Source: Actinomycetales bacterium (lineage in GTDB: Bacteria > Actinomycetota > Actinomycetes > Actinomycetales > Dermabacteraceae). Taken from it: 6,624 nt of DNA. The position numbers and the translations under genes are program-made. The notes beneath the pieces were generated by a model. That model ran no database searches. It was not told where the DNA came from and saw nothing but the letters and a program-made list of their open reading frames with translations. The stretch lies in contig JAAZLF010000337.1 of NCBI GenBank assembly GCA_012799425.1, positions 1-6,624 on the forward strand, read 5' to 3'. Positions 1-6,624 of this stretch are shown one piece after another; positions within the stretch are counted from its first letter, which is position 1, and the number at the start of each line of letters is the position of its first letter.

Positions 1-786
<786 letters not shown>

Positions 787-798
787 CCCTTCAATCTA
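787..798 (-). promoter_or_regulatory. Putative -10 box of a leaderless kinase transcript
   Basis: On the minus strand, TAGATT (798-793) fits the actinobacterial TANNNT -10 consensus and is followed by six bases (GAAGGG, 792-787) and then the GTG start codon. This spacing places the transcription start on the G of GTG, the usual geometry of leaderless genes in actinobacteria. No good -35 hexamer is visible 16-18 bp upstream. The GAAGGG run looks like a Shine-Dalgarno sequence but abuts the start codon, so it could not act as one. Confidence 0.55.
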
Positions 799-821
799 GG
801 CCGATACCCGTCGCGGACCGT

Positions 822-917
822 GCACCGACACACGGGGCGACGTGGTGAGTGGTCGGTGCCACCTCGACGATGTGCGCGAGGGATGCGTGCGAGCACCGGG
901 CGTGGCACCCTTGGTGC
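822..917. repeat. GCACC/GGTGC half-site cluster in the divergent kinase / DNA-binding protein intergenic region
   Basis: The 132-bp divergent gap contains five copies of one pentamer: GCACC at 822-826, 893-897 and 905-909, and GGTGC at 855-859 and 913-917. Two pairs form inverted repeats: GCACCGAC (822-829) with GTCGGTGC (852-859), 22 bp apart, and GCACC-ctt-GGTGC (905-917), which ends just before the GTG of the plus-strand gene. The layout suits an operator controlling both genes. Function is inference, and high GC content makes some chance copies likely. Confidence 0.3.
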
Positions 918-918
918 T

Positions 919-1272
919 GTGAACGACCTCGACACCCTCATCACCGACTGGCTCACCCTCCCTGACGTCGCCGAGCGACTCGACGTGGAGGTCACGCGTG
1001 TGCGGCGCCTCATCGAAGAAGGGCAGCTGATCGCCGTCCGCCGCGGCGATCCCGTCGTGCGGATGATCCCGGCGCTGATGCTCACCGACGATGCGATCGC
1101 GCCGTACCTCGGCGGCACCATCACGGTTCTGCGCGATGGGGGCTTCGAGGACGAGGAGATGCTCGTGTGGCTGTTCACCGCGGACGAGAGCCTGCCCGGT
1201 CGCCCGATCGACCAGCTCCGCCAGGGCCGGCGCGGAGAAGTCCGTCGACGAGCGCTCGCGCTCGCGCTCTGA
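919..1272 (+). CDS. Rv2175c-family winged-helix DNA-binding protein
   Basis: A 117-residue protein of the actinobacterial Rv2175c family, the DNA-binding protein that PknL phosphorylates in M. tuberculosis. Seen: an N-terminal helix-turn-helix-like stretch with LPDVAERLDV followed by TRVRRLIEEGQLIAVRR (about residues 14-41), and the family's conserved C-terminal half, LRDGGFEDEEMLVWLFT (about 71-87), then RPIDQLRQGRRGEVRRRA ending at the stop. Start: GTG at 919 puts the N-terminus (VNDLDTLITDWLTLPD) where family members usually begin. There is no clear Shine-Dalgarno site, so translation may be leaderless, though the best -10 candidate (CACCCT, 906-911) is weak. An in-frame ATG at 883 would add 12 residues, but its GAGGG motif touches the start codon. 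The longer open frame further upstream is antisense to the kinase. Thr6 and Thr9 are candidate phosphosites. Ends 20 bp before the convergent prenyl synthase stop; no terminator hairpin with a T-tract is visible. Confidence 0.88.
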   Translation: MNDLDTLITDWLTLPDVAERLDVEVTRVRRLIEEGQLIAVRRGDPVVRMIPALMLTDDAIAPYLGGTITVLRDGGFEDEEMLVWLFTADESLPGRPIDQLRQGRRGEVRRRALALAL

Positions 1273-1292
1273 CGATTGCCGCGCGGGCCCGT

Positions 1293-2426
1293 TCAGGCCG
1301 GCAGTGAATCCACGTCGGTCGCGAGAGCCGCCAGCGAGTCCAGCCCGGCCCGTCCCAGGTCGCCCATCCCTGCAGCATCGCAGAGCAGTCGGCGCCCGCG
1401 CCCGGCCCGCTCGCGCACCTCCTGCGCCACCGAGGCGACGGCACCGGTGGAGATCATCAGCTCGTGCGCGGCGGCGATCTGGGCCTCCTCAGCCTCCGCG
1501 TCGCCGATGACGGCGTCCAGGAGCGCCCGCCCCGAAGCGTCGGTGGCCTTCTGCGTGCGTGCGAGCAGCACGGTGCGCTTGCCCTCGACGATGTCCCCGC
1601 CGATCGGTTTTCCGGTCTCGTCCTGGTCGCCGACCACGCTGAGCAGGTCGTCCCGCAGCTGGAAGGCGGTGCCGACCTCGATCGCCCAGGAGGAGAGCGT
1701 CTCGAGCAGGCCGTCTGGGCCCCCCATGAGCGCGGCGCCGATGCGCACGGGACGCAGCACCGAGTACGGGACGGTCTTCCAACGGATGACCGACAGGGCG
1801 GAGAGCTCGACATCGGGGGATGACTCGTAGCCGCCGGCCTGGTGCAGGATGTCGAGGAACTGCCCCGACATCACCTCGGTGCGCAGGGCGTCGAACTCTC
1901 CGCGAGCGCCGAGTGCTGCGGCCGGATCGGCCTGCACGCCTGCCGCCATCTGCTCGCCCCAGCTCAGAGCCAGGTCGCCGAGCACGATGGCCGCCGCGAT
2001 CCCATACTCCTCGGACGAGCCGACCAGGCCCGCCTCACGGTGACGCCGCTCCGCCTGGATGTGCAGCGCGGGCCTGCCGCGCCGCATCGGCGAGTGGTCG
2101 ATGACGTCGTCGTGCATCAGCGCTGCGGCCTGGATGAGCTCGATCGCCGCACCGTAGCGGGCGAGCGCCTCGACCTCCGCCGCCTCGGGCTCCCGTCCGA
2201 GTGCTGCGACGCCGCCCCAGAAGCAGAAGCGGGGGCGCAGGAGCTTCCCGCCCTCGAGGTACCCGGCGAGGGAGTCCACCAGGGTGGCGGTCTCGGGGGA
2301 GATCTCCTCGAGCCGACGCCGATGGGCGGCGAGCTCGGAGCGCGTGACCTCGGCGAGTCGGGCGATGAAGCGCTCATCGAGCGCGTGCAGGCGGTCGCCG
2401 ACGGGTGAGCTGGAGGGAGGGAGCAT
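1293..2426 (-). CDS. Polyprenyl (trans-isoprenyl) diphosphate synthase, likely geranylgeranyl-type or longer
   Basis: Condenses isopentenyl diphosphate with allylic diphosphates to make all-trans isoprenoid chains; a soluble all-helical enzyme. It has 377 residues, slightly above the usual 300-360. Seen: substrate-binding GGKLLRPR at 59-66, first Asp-rich motif DDVID at 106-110 followed by RRGRP (115-119), GD at 150-151, EVMSGQ (184-189), second Asp-rich region QLRDDLLSVVGD (256-267), and GKPIGGDIVEGKRT (272-285). All metal-binding aspartates are present. Residues four and five before the first motif are Ala101 and Ala102 rather than Phe or Tyr, arguing against a short-chain farnesyl product; geranylgeranyl or longer is inferred. 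Start: ATG at 2426-2424 with AAAGGA (2440-2435) 8 nt upstream. In-frame codons continue upstream without a convincing start. Location near pknL/Rv2175c parallels mycobacterial idsA2. Product length and partner pathway (carotenoid, menaquinone or lipid) cannot be read from sequence. Confidence 0.93.
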   Translation of the reverse strand: MLPPSSSPVGDRLHALDERFIARLAEVTRSELAAHRRRLEEISPETATLVDSLAGYLEGGKLLRPRFCFWGGVAALGREPEAAEVEALARYGAAIELIQAAALMHDDVIDHSPMRRGRPALHIQAERRHREAGLVGSSEEYGIAAAIVLGDLALSWGEQMAAGVQADPAAALGARGEFDALRTEVMSGQFLDILHQAGGYESSPDVELSALSVIRWKTVPYSVLRPVRIGAALMGGPDGLLETLSSWAIEVGTAFQLRDDLLSVVGDQDETGKPIGGDIVEGKRTVLLARTQKATDASGRALLDAVIGDAEAEEAQIAAAHELMISTGAVASVAQEVRERAGRGRRLLCDAAGMGDLGRAGLDSLAALATDVDSLPA

Positions 2427-2454
2427 CGGGAATGTCCTTTCGTGCAGGCACTCA

Positions 2455-2519
2455 GATCCTCCCACGGGGACCTGACCGGTTCCTCGCAGCGCGCGACGGA
2501 TCCTCCACACCACCGGTTC
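2455..2519. repeat. Paired direct repeat (GATCCTCC ... ACCGGTTC, twice)
   Basis: In the 150-bp divergent gap, GATCCTCC occurs at 2455-2462 and 2499-2506, and ACCGGTTC at 2475-2482 and 2512-2519, so the same two octamers appear in the same order twice, with gaps of 12 and 5 bp. The block begins 29 bp upstream of the prenyl synthase start and could be a tandem binding site. Read toward the prenyl synthase, each GATCCTCC is GGAGGATC, which also resembles a Shine-Dalgarno site but has no suitable start codon serving the gene. Confidence 0.35.
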
Positions 2520-2576
2520 GTCCCCAGTCTCGCCTCCGCGCACGCAATGTGAACACACGTCGCTGAGGGTCGGTGT

Positions 2577-3728
2577 ATGACGACGAACATCAGCCCCACC
2601 GGCCGCGGCCGCCACCTGCTGGATGCCCATGACCCCGCCGAGCTCCTCGCGGAGGCTCGCCTGTGCCTGCGCGAACCTCCGTCCGACTGTCTGATCCTCG
2701 CCAGCACGGGCGGGCTCGAGACGCCCGCGATGATCACCCGCTCCTCCCTGACCGATCTGCTGGCGCCGGGCGGCGGAGCCGATCTGGAACGGCACCTGGC
2801 GCTGATGCGCGAGAGGGGAGGGAGCGCGCTCCATGCGCTGATCGTGATCGGCGACGGCTACCAGAGGCTGCTCGAACCGGTGACCGAGGAGGTGCTGCGA
2901 CGAGCGGGCACGACCGTGCTCGAGGCGGTGCAGACGCTCGGCCCGGCTCCCTTCGGCCTGCTGTCCCTGCGAGGAGCCGCCTCATCGAGCTGCTGGGAGC
3001 TGAGCCGCTCGCGCCGCGATGACACGCTCCGCCTGTCCCACACGGGACCTCTTCGGCCCTTCTCCGACACCCGGGCGGCGGCCACCGCAGTGCTCGTGGG
3101 ACGGCCGATCCCGCGTCCCGAACGGGCGGATCCACGGCTGCGCGAGATCGGTCTCGGTCTGCGGCTTCCCGCTCCCGACCTCGCCTCGGACGAGGACCCC
3201 GGCGCCCTGTTCGCCGCAGCGCGCGATGCGCTGGAGACGCTCGGCGGGGGCGCCGGAGAGCTGACCGATCCGGAGACGATGACGAAGTGTGAACAGCTCG
3301 CGCCGCTGCTGTCCGCGATCGCGGTGGACCGGCTCCACTGGGAGCTGCTGGCGCAGTGCGTCGAGCACGGCGGCACCACGGCGATCGATCGGGAGTCGTT
3401 GCTGCAGGCGCTGGTCAGCGACGCGCAATGGGTCCCGCACGAGGACGTCTGTGCAGGTGGCAGATGGTATGTCGCGTTGGAGAAGCTGCGACTGATCGCC
3501 GCATCGGCGACGGAGGGAGCGTCGTCGGGCGAACGCGGCACCGCACGCTCCGCGTGGCGTGCGCTGACTGCGCTGCTGGTGCTGCTGGCGTGGTGGAACC
3601 ATCGCTTCGCGACGGCGGGTCGTCTCGTGGACGAGCTCTGGGATCGGGAACCGGACTCGACTCTGGCACCCTTGCTGTCACGGATGACCGACACGCCGAT
3701 CTTCCCTGCCTGGTGGCCCAGCACCTGA
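2577..3728 (+). CDS. DUF4192-like protein of unknown function
   Basis: A 383-residue protein without assigned function, best matched by pattern to the actinobacterial DUF4192 family. Supporting features: N-terminal LLDAHDPAELLAEARLCL (14-31), then a hydrophobic strand with DCLILAS (37-43); a middle part with SALHALIVIGDGYQRLL (83-99); a Cys/Trp region SSSCWELSR (136-144) followed by AAATAVLVGRPIPRPE (167-182), where typical members carry a Trp/Cys-rich segment and then an A..A..V..G stretch; and a C-terminal helix-rich end with LLVLLAWWNHRFATAGRLVD and a Pro-Ala-Trp-Trp ending. It is a divergent member: the usual Cys-Cys-Pro signature is not seen. No signal peptide or clear membrane helix, so probably cytoplasmic. 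Start: ATG at 2577 with GAGGG (2565-2569) 7 nt upstream. Divergent from the prenyl synthase and 51 bp upstream of metX. Coding reality is well supported by length, start site and codon bias; family assignment is moderate. Confidence 0.72.
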   Translation: MTTNISPTGRGRHLLDAHDPAELLAEARLCLREPPSDCLILASTGGLETPAMITRSSLTDLLAPGGGADLERHLALMRERGGSALHALIVIGDGYQRLLEPVTEEVLRRAGTTVLEAVQTLGPAPFGLLSLRGAASSSCWELSRSRRDDTLRLSHTGPLRPFSDTRAAATAVLVGRPIPRPERADPRLREIGLGLRLPAPDLASDEDPGALFAAARDALETLGGGAGELTDPETMTKCEQLAPLLSAIAVDRLHWELLAQCVEHGGTTAIDRESLLQALVSDAQWVPHEDVCAGGRWYVALEKLRLIAASATEGASSGERGTARSAWRALTALLVLLAWWNHRFATAGRLVDELWDREPDSTLAPLLSRMTDTPIFPAWWPST

Positions 3729-3779
3729 TCCGGGCACCACGACCCGTGGCACGGGGAGCGCATCGAAGGAGCAGGACCG

Positions 3780-4985
3780 ATGACCATCCTCGGAGAGCGC
3801 CGCAGCGTCGGTGCGGATCTCCCCCTCAGCGACGGGGGAGCGCACGACGGCACGGTGCCCACGGAGATCCCCGCGAGCACCGGTGCGTGGCGACCGGAGA
3901 TGGGGCCGGGCAACCGGCTGTTCGCCCGGATCGGTGCGCTGACGCTCGAGAGCGGAGTCGTGCTCGAGGACGTCACGATCGCCTACGAGACCTGGGGAGA
4001 GCTTGCCCAGGACGGCAGCAATGCGGTGCTCGTGCTCCATGCGCTCACCGGAGACTCCCACGTCCTCGGGGATGCGGGGGACTCCCACCCCAGCGCCGGC
4101 TGGTGGGAGGAGATGGTCGGGCCGGGCCGACCGATCGACACCGACCGCTTCCATGTCATCGCACCGAACGTCCTCGGTGGCTGCCAGGGCTCCACCGGAC
4201 CGAGCACGCAGGCGCCTGACGGGCGCCCGTACGGTTCGCGCTTCCCCGCCATCACCACCCGAGATCAGGTCGCCGCGGAGCGGCTGCTGCGCGATCAGCT
4301 CGGCATCGAACGATGGGCGCTCGTGACGGGAGGCTCGATGGGCGGGATGCGAGCCCTCGAATGGGGGATCAGCCACCCCGATGAGGTCGAGCGCCTCGCC
4401 GTGATCGCCTCCTCCGCCCGCGCCACGGCCGACCAGATCGCCTGGAACAACGCCCAGATCTCGTCGATCCAGCTGGACCCGGATTACCGAGGAGGGGACT
4501 ACTACGGCCACGACAGCGGGCGCGGCCCCTGCGCCGGGCTGGGCATCGCCCGTCGGATCGCACACACCACATATCGCACGGCCGATGAGCTCGAGAGCCG
4601 GTTCGGCAACCGTGCACAGGGGAGCGAGGACCCCTTCGACGGCCGCGGCCGCCATCAGGTCACGAGTTATCTCGATCACCATGCGGTCAAGCTCGCGCGG
4701 CGCTTCGACGCGAACTCCTACATCACCCTCGCCCGGACCATGAGCACGCACGACGTCGGCCGTGGCCGCGGAGGGGTCGCCGAAGCGCTGCGCAGGATCC
4801 GTGCCCGGACCCTGGTGGTCGCGATCGACTCGGACAGGCTGTTCCCGCCGGAGCTCGTGCGCGAGGTGGCCGAGCATGCTCCGCGCGCGGAATGGCACGT
4901 CGCGATCTCGCCCATCGGGCACGACGCCTTCCTCCTGGCCCACCCGGGACTGGAGGAGTGGATCGGCGCCCTGCTGGACGACTAA
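3780..4985 (+). CDS. metX: Homoserine O-acetyltransferase MetX
   Basis: Transfers the acetyl group of acetyl-CoA to L-homoserine, the first committed step of methionine synthesis by the acetyl route; cytoplasmic alpha/beta-hydrolase fold. It has 401 residues, typical core plus an N-terminal extension of about 40 low-conservation residues. Seen: AYETWGEL (68-75), oxyanion-region LHALTGDSH (86-94), APNVLGGCQGSTGP (128-141), nucleophile Ser186 in GGSMGGM, substrate-region RDANSY-like FDANSYITLARTMSTHD, likely catalytic Asp352 in IDSDRLFPP, and His381 in GHDAFLL. The triad is complete. Start: ATG at 3780 with AAGGAG (3766-3771) 8 nt upstream, so the extension is probably translated. Acetyl rather than succinyl specificity is inferred from the lineage. 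The 51-bp upstream gap is too short for a typical SAM riboswitch and shows only a weak CCACG-acc-CGTGG hairpin without T-tract. The usual neighbour metY is not in this window. Confidence 0.95.
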   Translation: MTILGERRSVGADLPLSDGGAHDGTVPTEIPASTGAWRPEMGPGNRLFARIGALTLESGVVLEDVTIAYETWGELAQDGSNAVLVLHALTGDSHVLGDAGDSHPSAGWWEEMVGPGRPIDTDRFHVIAPNVLGGCQGSTGPSTQAPDGRPYGSRFPAITTRDQVAAERLLRDQLGIERWALVTGGSMGGMRALEWGISHPDEVERLAVIASSARATADQIAWNNAQISSIQLDPDYRGGDYYGHDSGRGPCAGLGIARRIAHTTYRTADELESRFGNRAQGSEDPFDGRGRHQVTSYLDHHAVKLARRFDANSYITLARTMSTHDVGRGRGGVAEALRRIRARTLVVAIDSDRLFPPELVREVAEHAPRAEWHVAISPIGHDAFLLAHPGLEEWIGALLDD

Positions 4986-5042
4986 GCTGGACCGGCCGGT
5001 GCTGCTGCGCCGCCGCACCGCCGCACAGGGAGGAGACGTCGA

Positions 5043-5468
5043 ATGACCATCGTCGTGGGGTACTCCCCGTCCGGACAGGGTCGGGCCGCGCTGAAGGCGG
5101 CCCTGCGCTACGGCGCACGCACGGGAGAGCGGCTGGCCATCGCCTCCCATCTGTACAACGACTCGGAGCGTGGCCTGACCGCCGCGACCGAGCGCGAGGT
5201 GCAGGCGGAGCTCGCCGCTCTGGGAGCCGAGCTGACGAAGGTCAGCGTGCACTCCAGCGCCGAACGGGACATCGGGGAGTTCATCCTCGCCGTGGTGGAG
5301 GATGTCGCCGCGAGCCTGGTCGTCATCGGGCTGCGCCGGAAGCCGCCGATCGGCAAGCTCAATCTGGGTGCGTCGGCTCGCCGGGTCGTGCTCGGTGCGC
5401 CCTGCCCGGTGCTGGCCGTCAAGGACGATCCCGGTGCAGGTGAGGACGCGAACTCCCCGAGGGCGTGA
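5043..5468 (+). CDS. Universal stress protein (UspA family)
   Basis: A 141-residue single-domain Usp, the usual length; cytoplasmic, with roles in stress survival that vary by member. Seen: first strand and turn TIVVGYSPSGQGRAALKAAL (2-21), central helix rich in Ala/Glu (47-63), strand LVVIGLRRKPPIGKLNLGAS (92-111), and closing strand ARRVVLGAPCPVLAVK (112-127). The GLRR-x3-IGKL-x-LG pattern is the nucleotide-loop variant common in actinobacterial Usps, with Ala110 in the place of the canonical Ser/Thr after the last Gly. The first loop has SPS (8-10) where many ATP-binding Usps have Asp-Gly-Ser, so ATP binding is uncertain. Start: ATG at 5043 with a strong GGGAGGAG (5028-5035) 7 nt upstream. 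It follows metX by 57 bp with no convincing terminator, so cotranscription is plausible. Its stop codon overlaps the left arm of an inverted repeat that extends into the sigma-factor promoter. Confidence 0.92.
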   Translation: MTIVVGYSPSGQGRAALKAALRYGARTGERLAIASHLYNDSERGLTAATEREVQAELAALGAELTKVSVHSSAERDIGEFILAVVEDVAASLVVIGLRRKPPIGKLNLGASARRVVLGAPCPVLAVKDDPGAGEDANSPRA

Positions 5469-5504
5469 ACGCTGGGAATAAACCCTCCCGCACAGCGTTA
5501 TACT
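5468..5504 (+). promoter_or_regulatory. Sigma-factor gene promoter with overlapping ECF-like element and inverted repeat
   Basis: TATACT at 5499-5504 is a near-consensus -10 box; the hexamer 17 bp upstream (GAATAA, 5476-5481) is a poor sigma-A -35. The same stretch contains GGGAAT (5474-5479) followed after 17 bp by GTT (5497-5499, preceded by C), resembling promoters of the SigH/SigR class, whose consensus is GGAAT-N16 to 21-GTT in actinobacteria. A perfect 7-bp inverted repeat, AACGCTG (5468-5474) and CAGCGTT (5493-5499), brackets both. A second TANNNT (TAGGCT, 5508-5513) lies just downstream. A housekeeping promoter is likely; stress-sigma use and operator function are inference. Confidence 0.6.
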
Positions 5505-5511
5505 CGATAGG

Positions 5512-5659
5512 CTTGACGGCACCGTGCGTTCGTGCGCCGTGAAACCGGTGAACACCGGTACCACGACACGGAGCGGAGACCGCGAGCCGCGCCGAGAAGA
5601 CCGATCGCCCGAGTGTGGCGGACCGCCCACGCCGGGCCGCCGCCGGAAGAAGGAACTCT
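5512..5659 (+). other. Long 5' leader of the principal sigma-factor gene
   Basis: If transcription starts about 7 nt after TATACT, a leader of roughly 148 nt precedes the GTG start. It contains the ACCGGT palindrome described separately, an ACGGC/GCCGT pairing (5516-5520 with 5536-5540), and a small GGCG-gac-CGCC hairpin around 5617-5627. No Rfam-type riboswitch is recognisable by eye. A frame open from GTG 5524 to TGA 5682 exists, but its third-position G/C is clearly lower than in the real genes, so it is not called. Confidence 0.4.
5544..5559. repeat. 16-bp palindrome ACCGGTGAACACCGGT in the sigma-factor leader
   Basis: ACCGGTG (5544-5550) and CACCGGT (5553-5559) are perfect inverted repeats around AA. 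As DNA this is a compact operator-like dyad about 33 bp after the predicted transcription start. As RNA it could form a 6-bp stem with a GAAC tetraloop. Confidence 0.5.

Positions 5660-6624
<965 letters not shown>

Noticed and set aside
1273..1292. Bidirectional terminator between the two convergent genes
   Set aside because: Only a short CGGGCCCG palindrome (1284-1291) and weak GGCC pairings are present, with no T-tract on either strand.
2427..2576. Strong promoters for the prenyl synthase and DUF4192-like genes in the divergent gap
   Set aside because: No TANNNT with a matching -35 could be found on either strand; CAATGT (2545-2550) is the best but has no partner, so no promoter is called.
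3729..3779. Terminator or riboswitch before metX
   Set aside because: The CCACG-acc-CGTGG hairpin has only five pairs and no following T-run, and the 51-bp gap is too short for a known SAM riboswitch.
5513..5541. TTGACG (5513-5518) as the -35 of a second sigma-factor promoter
   Set aside because: No TANNNT-like hexamer occurs 16-19 bp downstream; those positions are G/C-rich.
3678..5630. A 650-codon open frame on the minus strand across metX and usp
   Set aside because: It is antisense to two genes with complete family motifs, its product has no recognisable domain, and long antisense frames are routine in DNA this rich in G and C.

Overview
The window reads as ordinary chromosome from a high-GC actinobacterium, most likely of the order Micrococcales. 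A Dermabacteraceae relative such as Brachybacterium is possible, but that is a guess from protein style and not a measurement. The signs are strong G/C preference at third codon positions, GTG starts, a probable leaderless gene, and an actinobacteria-specific gene pair (a PknL-type kinase beside an Rv2175c-type DNA-binding protein).

Layout. Positions 1-786 (minus strand) hold the N-terminal 262 residues of a Ser/Thr protein kinase that runs off the left edge. It is divergent, across about 130 bp, from a small winged-helix-like protein of the Rv2175c family (919-1272, plus). That gene converges, with only 20 bp between stops, on a trans-prenyl diphosphate synthase (1293-2426, minus). This recalls the Mycobacterium tuberculosis order idsA2 - mptA - Rv2175c - pknL without mptA. 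A second divergent intergenic region of 150 bp leads to a DUF4192-like protein (2577-3728, plus), then homoserine O-acetyltransferase MetX (3780-4985, plus) and a universal stress protein (5043-5468, plus). These three are spaced 51 and 57 bp apart, each has its own Shine-Dalgarno site, and they may be partly cotranscribed. A 191-bp gap carrying a clear promoter and a roughly 150-nt leader precedes the principal RNA polymerase sigma factor (5660 to the right edge, plus, first 321 residues).

How the genes relate. The kinase and Rv2175c-type protein are a known signalling pair in mycobacteria, where PknL phosphorylates Rv2175c. The prenyl synthase supplies isoprenoid chains, MetX makes O-acetylhomoserine for methionine synthesis, Usp is a stress protein, and the sigma factor directs housekeeping transcription. 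Apart from the kinase pair, these are neighbours more than a single pathway.

I see no mobile element, CRISPR array, tRNA, rRNA or phage-like segment, and no convincing undescribed multi-gene system. The less ordinary material is in non-coding DNA: a leaderless-type kinase promoter, a cluster of GCACC/GGTGC half-sites between kinase and DNA-binding protein, a paired direct repeat upstream of the prenyl synthase, and a sigma-factor promoter in which a sigma-A -10 box, an ECF-like (SigH/SigR-type) GGGAAT...CGTT element and a 7-bp inverted repeat overlap, followed by a 16-bp palindrome in the leader.
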